64,000 bases of DNA from NCBI RefSeq assembly GCF_000403135.1, contig NZ_AQPN01000141.1, positions 1 to 64,000 of the forward strand. The letters are read 5' to 3'. Under the pieces are notes generated by a model. It searched no databases. It was not told where the DNA came from and saw nothing but the letters and a program-made list of their open reading frames with translations. Within the stretch, counting starts at the first letter, position 1; the number at the start of each line of letters is the position of its first letter. The translations under genes and the position numbers were made by a program. The DNA comes from Arcticibacter svalbardensis MN12-7. GTDB taxonomy: Bacteria > Bacteroidota > Bacteroidia > Sphingobacteriales > Sphingobacteriaceae. Shown here piece after piece: positions 56,349 to 64,000 of the stretch.

Positions 56349-56792
56349 ATGTATAAATTAATTTCCACAAGTCTGGGTATTGGCTATATTAAAGGAGGGG
56401 GTACAATTGCTTCCCTGTTATGCTGTATATGCTTGTATTATAGCCGGACTTGTGGAATTAGTCCCTCGTTGTCAGTACTTATTGCCCTAATCATTTTTGC
56501 AGTAGGCTGGTACACAGCAGAAAAAATGGAGCCCCTATGGGGAAAAGATAATTATCGGATCGTTATTGACGAAATTGCAGGTATGTACGTCACCATGCTC
56601 TTTGTGCCGTTAAGTTTTAAAACCTTAGTTGTTGGATTCCTTCTTTTCCGACTTTTTGATATCACTAAGCCATTTTATATCAGACGCCTTGAAAAACTGC
56701 CAGGTGGTTTAGGAGTAATGATGGATGACGTTCTGGCAGGAATTTATGCAAACCTGATCCTGCAAATCGCATTATTTGTAAGCTTTCTGTAA
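56349..56792 (+). CDS. PgpA-type phosphatase (candidate phosphatidylinositol phosphate phosphatase)
   Basis: 147-residue membrane phosphatase of the PgpA family. Motifs: YIKGGGTIASL, VIDEIAGMYVT (about 72-82), LFRLFDITKPFYI and GGLGVMMDDVLAGIYANL, all with the conserved acidic residues. The ATG at 56349 (1 nt after the previous stop) is preferred over a TTG at 56331, because it begins close to the first conserved segment. Outside inositol lipid loci PgpA dephosphorylates PGP; in Bacteroides inositol lipid clusters a PgpA-like protein is proposed to dephosphorylate PI phosphate. That is the likely role here. Confidence 0.87.
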   Translation: MYKLISTSLGIGYIKGGGTIASLLCCICLYYSRTCGISPSLSVLIALIIFAVGWYTAEKMEPLWGKDNYRIVIDEIAGMYVTMLFVPLSFKTLVVGFLLFRLFDITKPFYIRRLEKLPGGLGVMMDDVLAGIYANLILQIALFVSFL

Positions 56793-56797
56793 ATTCA

Positions 56798-57169
56798 ATG
56801 AAAAAATTCATCAAAGCACAACTTGCATCATTTAGTGGCACAGCTATTGACTTTTCTACTACAATAGTCAGTGTGGAGGTTTTTAACCATTGGTATGTGT
56901 CATCTAATTTAGCTGGCAACATATTAGGAGGGTTAACCAACTTTACACTGGGTAGAATATGGGTGTTTCAAGCCCGTGGTGAAAAGTTGCATTTGCAAGC
57001 TTTTAGATATGTATTAGTTTGGATTGGGAATATAATTTTGAATACCTCTGGGGTATTTGTTCTCACTCATTATATGAGCATATCTTATATATACAGTAAA
57101 GTAATTGTATCTCTTTTCGTTAGCGTAGGTTGGAACTATTTTTTACAAAAACATTTTGTCTTTAAATAA
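56798..57169 (+). CDS. GtrA-like membrane protein, candidate lipid flippase
   Basis: 123 residues with four hydrophobic segments (about 8-28, 32-52, 68-90, 97-115) and the GtrA signature: short charged N-terminus MKKFIKAQL, NFTLGRIWVFQ in the first loop and a C-terminal NYFLQKHFVF. GtrA proteins are linked to moving lipid-linked sugars across the inner membrane. Placed 5 nt after the PgpA gene and ending directly before the DUF5686 gene, it is a candidate flippase for an inositol lipid or its precursor. No direct evidence for substrate. Confidence 0.82.
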   Translation: MKKFIKAQLASFSGTAIDFSTTIVSVEVFNHWYVSSNLAGNILGGLTNFTLGRIWVFQARGEKLHLQAFRYVLVWIGNIILNTSGVFVLTHYMSISYIYSKVIVSLFVSVGWNYFLQKHFVFK

Positions 57170-59731
57170 GTGGATTCAATCAACAGGTTTATTAAAATTA
57201 GCTTTTTTACCATCATCTCCGTATTCTGTGTGCAACTGTTATTTGCGCAAAATACTGTGGTTAAAGGGACAGTAATTGACGCAAAGACTAAAGAAACATT
57301 ACCTTTTGTCAGTGTCACTATACCAGGGACCAGGTTAGGTTCCAGTACGGATGCCGACGGTAATTTTAATGTGCAATTGAGTGGCAATTATAAAACCATT
57401 TCTTTTACATACGTAGGCTATACATCACAGGTTAGAAATATCACTCCAGGTATTCCTCAAACCATTAAAGTGCTTTTAAAGGCAGATGCGAATGTATTAT
57501 CGGAGGTTGTTGTTAAATCAGGAAGACGAAAAAAATACAGAAATAAAGATAATCCTGCTGTAGAGCTAATTGAGAAGGTAATCGCAAATAAAGATAACAA
57601 CAGGGTTAGAGGTTATAATTTCGCTGAGTATCAAAAGTACGAGAAGCTTTCATTCGCCTTAAGTGATCTGTCGGATAAATTCAAAGAAAAGAAGCTTTTT
57701 AAAAACTATCAGTTTCTCTTTAAAAATCAGGATTCGACAGCAATAGGGGGGCAGACCATTCTTCCTCTTTATATGGAAGAAAAGCTATCTGAAGTATATT
57801 ATAAGAAGAATCCATCTCAAACTAAGACCAAGATTCTTGCAACGAAAAAGGTTGATTTTGATCCTAAATATATTGATCAGCAAGGAGTAAGTGCTTACAT
57901 GAACAGGATGTATCAGGATATTGATATCTATGAGAATAATGTTTTTGTCGTAAGTAATCAGTTTTTGAGCCCTATTGCAAATAGTGCGCCTAACTTTTAT
58001 TTGTATTATATTACAGATACAGTAGTTGTTGACAATCAGAAGCTTATTGAATTAAGCTATGCTCCAAGAAATAAAGGTGACATGTTGTTTCAAGGTAAGT
58101 TATATATCAGTCAGGACGGTAAGTTCGCTGTAAAGCAGGCACTCGTAACTGTACATAAAAATATTAATTTAAATTTTATCCGCGATTTTGAATCTACTCT
58201 TGACTTTAGCCAGAATGAAAAGGGACAATATTATTTAAGCAAGAATACCCTTCAGATCAACTTCGGGATTTCCAAAACCAAGGGAAGTGGGGTTTTTGGT
58301 GAGCGTACCGTATCGTTTAAAAATTATGTTATAGACAAACCTATTCCAGACAGTATTTTTAACGGTCCGGCAGAGGAAGTTGTGAAAAGTGCAGATGTGC
58401 ATACGGAAGCTTTCTGGAAAGACAACCGACATGAGGCTTTAGCCGCTAGTGAACAAGGGATCTATCATAATATTGACAGTCTGCAGAACATGTCATCTTT
58501 TAAACGTACAGCAGAAATAGCCACCTTGCTTATTGCCGGATATAAATCATTTGGACCTGTAGAAATTGGTCCGGCGAATACATTCTATAGCTTTAATCCG
58601 GTTGAAGGATTCAGACTTAGGTTTGGAGGTAGAACCACCACTCAACTCAGTAAGCGTTATTATTTTGAAGGATATGGAGCATACGGGTTTAAAGATGAGA
58701 AATGGAAATATTTTCTGAGTTCCACTTACTCGTTGAACAACAAGTCGATTTATCAGTTCCCACAAAATTATATCAGGGCAAGTTTTCAGAGGGACACTAA
58801 GATACCCGGACAGGAATTGCAGTTTGTGCAGGAAGACAATTTTCTTTTATCATTTAAGAGAGGGGAGAATGATCAGTGGTTATACAATGATGTATTTAGG
58901 GTTGATTATATCAAGGAATATGAAAATCATTTCTCGTATACTCTAGGATTCAGGAAATGGAATCAATCTCCTGCAGGTTCGCTTCTTTACAATTCCATTC
59001 AGAATAATATCGTAACCACTCATAATGATTTGAATACTTCCGAGCTTTCGCTCGAATTGCGCTGGGCACCCAATGAGAAGTTCTATCAGAGCAAAATTTA
59101 CCGTACTCCGGTTCCGGGACCAAATCCTGTATTTACTGCAAGATATACAGCAGGGATCAAAGGATTACTTCAGGGAGAGTACAACTATCATAACCTGCTG
59201 GGCAATGTGTATAAACGTTTTTATCTGTCGCAGTTGGGATATACAGATGTTACAGTAGAAGGAGGATATATCTTCGGACAAGTGCCCTTTCCACTACTTG
59301 ACATTCACAGGGCAAATCAAACCTATTCTTATCAGTTAAATTCATATAACCTGATGAACTTTTTAGAGTTTGTGAGTGACCATTATGCCAGTTTAAATAT
59401 TGACCATAGTTTTAATGGATTCTTTTTAAATAAAGTGCCCTTAATTAAAAAACTAAAGTTGCGTGAAGTGGTTACCTTCAAAGGTCTGTATGGGGGCTTA
59501 AGAAATGAAAATAATCCGAGCATACATAATGAGTTATACAGTTTTCCTACCAATGAAAATGCGGTCAGTAGTACCTATACGTTAGATAAATCGCCATATA
59601 TAGAAGGAAGTGTGGGCCTTTCCAATATATTTAAGGTTCTTCGGATAGACCTGGTAAAGCGATTTAATTATCTTGATCATCCTGAAGTTTCAGAATGGGG
59701 TATAAGAACACGCTTTAAATTAGATTTCTAA
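57170..59731 (+). CDS. DUF5686 / carboxypeptidase-like regulatory domain outer membrane protein
   Basis: 853-residue exported protein. GTG starts directly after the preceding TAA. A signal peptide ends LLFAQ; a CarboxypepD_reg-like domain (about 27-108; VVKGTVIDAKTKETLPFVSV, TDADGNFNVQL) is followed by a long region of the DUF5686 family (KNYQFLFKNQDST, YITDTVVVDNQKLIELSY) and C-terminal beta strands that end in F, suggesting an outer membrane barrel. Role unassigned. Its place between GtrA and the phosphatidyltransferase suggests it helps place the lipids, or a glycan on them, at the outer membrane. Confidence 0.82.
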   Translation: MDSINRFIKISFFTIISVFCVQLLFAQNTVVKGTVIDAKTKETLPFVSVTIPGTRLGSSTDADGNFNVQLSGNYKTISFTYVGYTSQVRNITPGIPQTIKVLLKADANVLSEVVVKSGRRKKYRNKDNPAVELIEKVIANKDNNRVRGYNFAEYQKYEKLSFALSDLSDKFKEKKLFKNYQFLFKNQDSTAIGGQTILPLYMEEKLSEVYYKKNPSQTKTKILATKKVDFDPKYIDQQGVSAYMNRMYQDIDIYENNVFVVSNQFLSPIANSAPNFYLYYITDTVVVDNQKLIELSYAPRNKGDMLFQGKLYISQDGKFAVKQALVTVHKNINLNFIRDFESTLDFSQNEKGQYYLSKNTLQINFGISKTKGSGVFGERTVSFKNYVIDKPIPDSIFNGPAEEVVKSADVHTEAFWKDNRHEALAASEQGIYHNIDSLQNMSSFKRTAEIATLLIAGYKSFGPVEIGPANTFYSFNPVEGFRLRFGGRTTTQLSKRYYFEGYGAYGFKDEKWKYFLSSTYSLNNKSIYQFPQNYIRASFQRDTKIPGQELQFVQEDNFLLSFKRGENDQWLYNDVFRVDYIKEYENHFSYTLGFRKWNQSPAGSLLYNSIQNNIVTTHNDLNTSELSLELRWAPNEKFYQSKIYRTPVPGPNPVFTARYTAGIKGLLQGEYNYHNLLGNVYKRFYLSQLGYTDVTVEGGYIFGQVPFPLLDIHRANQTYSYQLNSYNLMNFLEFVSDHYASLNIDHSFNGFFLNKVPLIKKLKLREVVTFKGLYGGLRNENNPSIHNELYSFPTNENAVSSTYTLDKSPYIEGSVGLSNIFKVLRIDLVKRFNYLDHPEVSEWGIRTRFKLDF

Positions 59732-59734
59732 CAT

Positions 59735-59742
59735 TACCTTTG
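59735..59742 (+). promoter_or_regulatory. Possible internal promoter -7 element before the PI phosphate synthase gene
   Basis: TACCTTTG, identical to the rpsL -7 box, lies 21 nt before the ATG at 59764, in the only sizeable gap (32 nt) of the last part of the cluster. No clear -33 TTG at the right distance, so it could be weak or need help. Confidence 0.45.
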
Positions 59743-59763
59743 CGTTAATAAATAATTAAAAAT

Positions 59764-61044
59764 ATGTCTTTTGAGTCTATCCGGACCAGTCTTCAGTTGA
59801 GCATTTATAAAGTGATCAATCCTTTTGTAAGAATGCTTATAAAAATGGGATTAACGCCAAATGCCATCACAACCATTGGCCTGATACTGAATTTAGGAGT
59901 TGCAGCTATTTTCATAATGGGTGCAGAAAAGGGTAACCGTGGTGATTTGCAATTTGTAGGATGGGCAGGCGCTCTGGTATTATTTGCAGGCATATTTGAT
60001 ATGCTTGATGGTCAGGTTGCCCGTCTGGGAAACATGAAATCTACCTTTGGTGCTATGTACGATTCTGTTCTGGATCGATATAGTGAACTCTTTCTCTTTC
60101 TCGGAATTTGTTATTACTTAATATCACACCATTATTTTCTGAGTTCTCTTTTTGCTTTTATTGCCATGATTGGCTCCATGATGGTGAGCTACACCAGGGC
60201 ACGAGCAGAGGGTTTGGGTATTGAATGTAAAGGCGGCTTCATGCAAAGACCCGAACGTGTGGTGCTGATTGGTATTACTGCCCTTGCCTGCGGAATCAGC
60301 TCTAAATATATTGGCAGTGATTATAAATTATTTGTCCCGGGTATTTCTGTACATGTTTTTGAAACCATGTCCATTTTTACTATCCCGATTACCATAATGG
60401 CCATCATGACAAATATCACCGCTATAAAAAGGCTTTTGGGCTCAAAAAAAGCGCTGGATGAAAAAGATGCTCAAGCTGCATCATTAAAGCAACAGAGCGG
60501 AACAGCGGCTATTGTCATATTGTTGCTCACTTTATCGGCATTTACTCCTTTAACACTTAAAGCGGGTATAGATCCACCAGCTGATTTCCCTGTTCCAAAG
60601 AATATCACAAACCAACTCTTTTATCTGCAGCGCGATCCGAATTCAAATACGATCATTTGTCAGCTAAAGTTAGACGAGGATGGCAGGCCCAATAAAAAGA
60701 ATCCCGTAAATGTATATTGGATCCGATATACAGAGAAAGGGCAATATGCACAACTTAGCTATATTCAGCGAAAACTAGCTTATGGTATTAGTTCAAGGCA
60801 GGTAACTACGGAGGAATTCGAACTTAACTTTGTTTCCTACCCTAAATATCTGATGACGCTAAAGAAGGGAAAAGACAATAAATATCATGTTTATTCGAAA
60901 GTTGCCAATAAAAATGCAATTCTTAATAGCATATATGTGCATATAGTGGGAGGAACATTCTGGGTGCCAAATGTAGTATATGTGGAGTTTAAAGCAATTG
61001 ACCCTGCTACAGGAGAAAAGTTAACAGAACGCATTAAAGTGTAA
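59764..61044 (+). CDS. CDP-alcohol phosphatidyltransferase fused to DUF4833 domain (candidate phosphatidylinositol phosphate synthase)
   Basis: Two-part protein of 426 residues. The first part (1-225) is a CDP-alcohol phosphatidyltransferase with the perfect motif Asp79-xx-Asp82-Gly83-xx-Ala86-Arg87-x8-Gly96-xxx-Asp100-xxx-Asp104 and several membrane segments; it would join CDP-diacylglycerol to inositol phosphate. A charged linker (226-245) leads to a hydrophobic segment (247-265) that looks like a former signal peptide. The last part (about 270-426) is a DUF4833 domain with LFYLQRDPNSNTIICQL and NPVNVYWIRY, predicted periplasmic. The stop overlaps the next start by 1 nt (TAATG). The fusion suggests the two activities work together. 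Confidence 0.88.
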   Translation: MSFESIRTSLQLSIYKVINPFVRMLIKMGLTPNAITTIGLILNLGVAAIFIMGAEKGNRGDLQFVGWAGALVLFAGIFDMLDGQVARLGNMKSTFGAMYDSVLDRYSELFLFLGICYYLISHHYFLSSLFAFIAMIGSMMVSYTRARAEGLGIECKGGFMQRPERVVLIGITALACGISSKYIGSDYKLFVPGISVHVFETMSIFTIPITIMAIMTNITAIKRLLGSKKALDEKDAQAASLKQQSGTAAIVILLLTLSAFTPLTLKAGIDPPADFPVPKNITNQLFYLQRDPNSNTIICQLKLDEDGRPNKKNPVNVYWIRYTEKGQYAQLSYIQRKLAYGISSRQVTTEEFELNFVSYPKYLMTLKKGKDNKYHVYSKVANKNAILNSIYVHIVGGTFWVPNVVYVEFKAIDPATGEKLTERIKV

Positions 61045-61955
61045 TGAGTTTCGATAAAAAACACAGCTGGATAGTCACTATTTTATCTGTTTTATACCCC
61101 ATAGTTTCTTATTTCCTTATCGGATTTAAAGCGGAGCAGCTATTTCTGGTTGCATTAGTTAATTTTTTATTTTATGTATCCGGTGTAACCAGAAGGGTTA
61201 TTACTGGATTCTCTATTTTCATCATATATTGGATTCTTTTCGATTATATGAAGGCCATTCCTAATTATCTCTATCATTCGGTTGATATATTACCCATCTA
61301 TAATTTGGATAAGAAACTATTTGGTATCAATTATCAGGATCACCTGCTGAGTTTAAACGAGTATTTACATATCAAGCAGAGTTCTTTTCTGGATGTCATG
61401 GCTGGGATTTTTTATTTAACATGGGTACCTGTACCTATGCTTTTTGCCCTGTACCTGTTTTTTACTCAAAGAGAGCAGTTTTTCTGTTTCTCTCTAACTT
61501 TCCTGCTGGTTAATATAATGGGCTTCATTATATATTATCTGCATCCGGCAGCTCCACCATGGTATATTCAACAGTATGGAACGGTGTTTAATCCTTTAAC
61601 ATTAGGTAACACAGCTGGATTAGGACGTTTTGATGCTTACTTCGGCGTGGAAATATTTAAGTCTATATATGCCAAAAGTTCCAATGTTTTTGCTGCAATG
61701 CCCTCTCTACATTCCTCATACCCTTTGTTAGTGCTTTTTTATGGCATCAAAAACAAGCTGAAATATATCAATATCTTATTTGCAATCATCATGTTAGGGA
61801 TATGGTTCTCTGCTGTATACACAAGTCACCACTACTTTCTGGATGTCTTCGCCGGCATAATATGTGCATTTTCGGGAATAACTGTTTTTCATTATTTGTT
61901 AAAAACTCAAATAATGAAAAACCTGATCAGGCACCTAATGAAGGTAACTCAGTAA
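61044..61955 (+). CDS. PAP2/AUR1-like inositol phosphoceramide synthase
   Basis: 303-residue membrane enzyme with about 7-8 hydrophobic segments and the lipid phosphatase-like motifs of AUR1: PAAPPWY (168-174), MPSLHSSYP (219-227) and SHHYFLDVFAG (261-271), with His223, His262-263 and Asp267 in catalytic places. AUR1 moves phosphoinositol from phosphatidylinositol to ceramide; bacterial AUR1-like proteins in inositol lipid loci do the same in Bacteroides. It ends the cluster. The last 29 nt overlap the 3' end of the convergent response regulator gene. Confidence 0.88.
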   Translation: MSFDKKHSWIVTILSVLYPIVSYFLIGFKAEQLFLVALVNFLFYVSGVTRRVITGFSIFIIYWILFDYMKAIPNYLYHSVDILPIYNLDKKLFGINYQDHLLSLNEYLHIKQSSFLDVMAGIFYLTWVPVPMLFALYLFFTQREQFFCFSLTFLLVNIMGFIIYYLHPAAPPWYIQQYGTVFNPLTLGNTAGLGRFDAYFGVEIFKSIYAKSSNVFAAMPSLHSSYPLLVLFYGIKNKLKYINILFAIIMLGIWFSAVYTSHHYFLDVFAGIICAFSGITVFHYLLKTQIMKNLIRHLMKVTQ

Positions 61956-62322
61956 CTAGGCCCGATTCGTTTATTAACCACATGATGTTTGCTTTATTAA
62001 GGGGTTTATTTAAAAATCCCTTGATGTTTTTATAGGTTCCAGCTCTGGTGATATCTTCAGGATTGATAGATGAGGAAAGAATAACAACATCTATGCTTAT
62101 AGAAGACTCTTCCAGATTATCTAGAAAGTCCCATGCATTCATCACAGGCATATTGATATCCAATAAAACAAGCTTGTTTTCAGGTGCGCTTTTAACGTAA
62201 ATTAATCCAAGTGTAGGGTCGTTAAAAATCGACAATTGTAAGGCTGTATTTGCCGATTTAAGCAGCATAGAGTGGATTTTATTGATTAAAGGTTCGTCAT
62301 CCACTAATATTATTTCTCTCAC
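61927..62322 (-). CDS. Single-domain response regulator
   Basis: CheY-like receiver of 131 residues with GTG start. The acidic pair Asp8-Asp9, phosphoacceptor Asp55 in LVLLDINMP, Ser in VVILSSS (79-85) and Lys in FLNKP (about 105) are in the right places. No DNA-binding output domain follows. No histidine kinase is adjacent. Its last 29 nt overlap the end of the IPC synthase gene on the other strand. Confidence 0.9.
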   Translation of the reverse strand: MREIILVDDEPLINKIHSMLLKSANTALQLSIFNDPTLGLIYVKSAPENKLVLLDINMPVMNAWDFLDNLEESSISIDVVILSSSINPEDITRAGTYKNIKGFLNKPLNKANIMWLINESGLVTELPSLGA

Positions 62323-62405
62323 GTCAATATTTTCAAAGTATGTTTAGGATTTCTTTAAACGTCGGGTAAGATAATGATATTGTTAAAATATAAAAAAATA
62401 AATTA

Positions 62406-63359
62406 TTAAAGCCAGTTTTTCTTTTTAAAGTAGATTAAAGTAAACAACGAGGAGGCAATCATAAGTAAAACGGCCGCTGCATATCCCCATTCCCAGTTTA
62501 ATTCCGGCATTATTTTGAAATTCATACCGTATATGCTGGCTATCAGGGTAGGTGGCATAAAAGCGACTGTAGCTACAGTAAAAATCTTTATGATTCTATT
62601 CTGTTCAATGTTTACAAATCCCATAAAGGTATCCTGTAGATATTCCAGCCTTTCAAAAGCAAATTTATTATGCTCCAGGATAGAATTGATATCCTTAATC
62701 ATGATCCGTAAAAAAGCCATATATTCTTCAGGGAAGCTATTGCTTTTCATTAAAGCGGATATTAAACGTTGCTTGTCTATTATGTTTTCCCTTAATGACA
62801 TGGTTTCATTTTGAAAGGAAGAGATCTGAATCAGCACTTCTTCATCTGAACGCTTCTGACGAAGAATAATATCCTGGTTAAGCTTTGCGATTTTCCTCGC
62901 TAATGCTTCTATTAAATCGGCATCCAGATCAATGGATGTTTCCAATAAAGTCATTAATACCTGGTAGCCATTAACGAAGGATGCCGGACTAGCTCGTATT
63001 TTTTTGACTGATTCACTAAATGTTTTGAGGTCATTGGACCTGTAGGTAAATAAAATTCCCTTTTCTACAATAATAGATACAGGACAATATTCAAAACCCT
63101 CCGGGGTTATGGATAAGAAATTACTATTTATAATTAATTCGTCTTCAAATTCACTAAAACGAGATGAACTTTCAATTTCTTGTGATTCTTCTTCCGAAGA
63201 GTACTTAATATCAAAATAGGTTTCAACGGTCACCTTCTCCTTTATAGTAGAGTTTTGAAGGTCTACCCAAACCATACTGCTCATTGCTATATCCCGGAGA
63301 TCTTCGAGATCAGTTTCTTTAATAAGTCGTCTGTCTTTTTTATAGTAAATACGAAGCAT
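62406..63359 (-). CDS. CorA-family magnesium/cobalt transporter
   Basis: Divalent cation channel of the CorA family. The 317 residues (start ATG 63359; a TTG two codons upstream is possible) have a large N-terminal cytoplasmic domain with a long helix and two C-terminal membrane helices; the YGMNF signature (about 275-279) forms the selectivity loop, and the protein ends FKKKNWL. No neighbour suggests a specific metal. It diverges from the radical SAM gene 39 bp away. Confidence 0.93.
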   Translation of the reverse strand: MLRIYYKKDRRLIKETDLEDLRDIAMSSMVWVDLQNSTIKEKVTVETYFDIKYSSEEESQEIESSSRFSEFEDELIINSNFLSITPEGFEYCPVSIIVEKGILFTYRSNDLKTFSESVKKIRASPASFVNGYQVLMTLLETSIDLDADLIEALARKIAKLNQDIILRQKRSDEEVLIQISSFQNETMSLRENIIDKQRLISALMKSNSFPEEYMAFLRIMIKDINSILEHNKFAFERLEYLQDTFMGFVNIEQNRIIKIFTVATVAFMPPTLIASIYGMNFKIMPELNWEWGYAAAVLLMIASSLFTLIYFKKKNWL

Positions 63360-63362
63360 TTT

Positions 63363-63393
63363 CAAAGTTACAACATCATATTGATTATCTTTG
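63363..63393. promoter_or_regulatory. Overlapping divergent promoters of corA and the radical SAM gene
   Basis: On the - strand TAACTTTG occupies 63370-63363, ending 3 nt before the CorA ATG; on the + strand TATCTTTG occupies 63386-63393, ending 5 nt before the radical SAM ATG. Each -7 box lies where the other's -33 box should be. The two promoters are face-overlapping, and both transcripts would be leaderless or nearly so. Confidence 0.6.
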
Positions 63394-63398
63394 TGTTA

Positions 63399-64000
63399 AT
63401 GGAGAAGTTGAAGACGGTTGATAATGGATATAAAAATTATAATTCATACGGGGCCTATCTTAAAAAAAAGTATGAGGGGCAACGTGTCTTCAAAATTATT
63501 GTAGACGGTGGTTTCACTTGCCCAAATCGTGATGGCAGTAAAGGCTACGGTGGCTGTACCTATTGCAATGTGGATTCCTTTACGCCAGAACTTACCCGTC
63601 AGACTTCCAATATCCGCGAACAGATAGAAAATGGGATTGAGCGTGCTGTAAATGGCTATAAAGCGGATAAGTTTATTATTTACTTTCAACCCAATACAAA
63701 TACCTACGCTCCGGCTCATTACCTGAAAATGATGTATGACGAGGCGTTAAATGCATGCCCACCTGATAAAGTAGTGGGTCTTTCTATTGGAACCCGTCCT
63801 GATTGTATAGATGCGGAGAAAATAGCACTTCTTGAAGGGTATGCGCATAGGGGACTTGATGTTGATCTTGAAATGGGTATGGAATCCATTTATAATGAAA
63901 CACTCAGCCGGATTAACAGAGGATGTACCCACGAAGAGCTAGTGCATACTTTAAATTTGCTGGAAAACTCCACTCTTGATGTTTGTCTTCATACCGTATT
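63399..64000 (+). CDS. TIGR01212 family radical SAM protein (YhcC-like), N-terminal part
   Basis: 5' part of a gene cut by the window end; 200 codons are visible. The N-terminus YGAYLKKKYEGQRVFKIIVDGGFTCPNRDG leads into the cluster-binding CPNRDGSKGYGGCTYC motif, the known pattern of TIGR01212 (YhcC) radical SAM proteins. QPNTNTYAP, GLSIGTRPDCID and LEMGMESI continue the match. The family binds a 4Fe-4S cluster and cleaves S-adenosylmethionine; the substrate is not known. The ATG at 63399 directly follows a -7 box. Confidence 0.9.
   Translation, partial: MEKLKTVDNGYKNYNSYGAYLKKKYEGQRVFKIIVDGGFTCPNRDGSKGYGGCTYCNVDSFTPELTRQTSNIREQIENGIERAVNGYKADKFIIYFQPNTNTYAPAHYLKMMYDEALNACPPDKVVGLSIGTRPDCIDAEKIALLEGYAHRGLDVDLEMGMESIYNETLSRINRGCTHEELVHTLNLLENSTLDVCLHTV

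Overview
The window is about 61-62% A+T by eye and reads as a chromosomal segment of a Bacteroidota bacterium, most likely a Sphingobacteriales/Sphingobacteriaceae relative (Pedobacter/Solitalea-like; genus not resolved). Support comes from gene content: serine palmitoyltransferase, a DUF4835/PorD-like protein, Bacteroidota-type RpoZ, TonB-dependent receptors, DUF4861 and DUF5686 proteins, a CrtD-like desaturase. Promoters also fit the Bacteroidota TTG-N19/20-TAnnTTTG form, and Shine-Dalgarno sequences are nearly absent.

Layout. 1-1006: 3' end of an M1 peptidase. 1340-4967: str-type operon rpsL-rpsG-fusA-rpsJ, closed by a terminator. 4982-6973: membrane coiled-coil protein and a prephenate dehydrogenase resembling fungal TYR1. 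7581-10925: PQQ-type sugar dehydrogenase lipoprotein plus TonB receptor. 10988-15857: lipid-linked glycosyltransferases, a UPF0104-type membrane protein and a sugar epimerase. 15986-23755: SDR, two small lipoproteins, fabI, recN, and bamD-rpoZ-coaBC-porD-like. 24270-30304: a TonB receptor, a DUF4861 protein, three decayed mobile-element fragments (IS5-like, IS982-like, serine recombinase) and tRNA-Met. 30452-44831: START-like protein, LptF/G permease, ribBA, tamB-like, tsaD, a 58-aa membrane protein, crtD-like, dnaE, trxA. 44886-50688: DUF58 protein, then a GH130 enzyme convergent with two GT4 genes, one carrying a predicted helical-barrel domain.

The most interesting region is 51656-61955, a compact + strand run of nine genes. 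It appears to encode a whole inositol phosphoceramide pathway: serine palmitoyltransferase, a GNAT protein (candidate ceramide synthase), an SDR (candidate 3-ketosphinganine reductase), inositol-3-phosphate synthase, a PgpA-type phosphatase, a GtrA-like membrane protein, a DUF5686 outer-membrane protein, a CDP-alcohol phosphatidyltransferase fused to a DUF4833 domain, and an AUR1-like PAP2 enzyme. The two halves make ceramide and phosphatidylinositol, and the last enzyme would join them. GtrA, DUF5686 and DUF4833 are candidate transport or accessory parts with no assigned role. The window ends with a response regulator, a CorA transporter and the 5' part of a TIGR01212 radical SAM gene.
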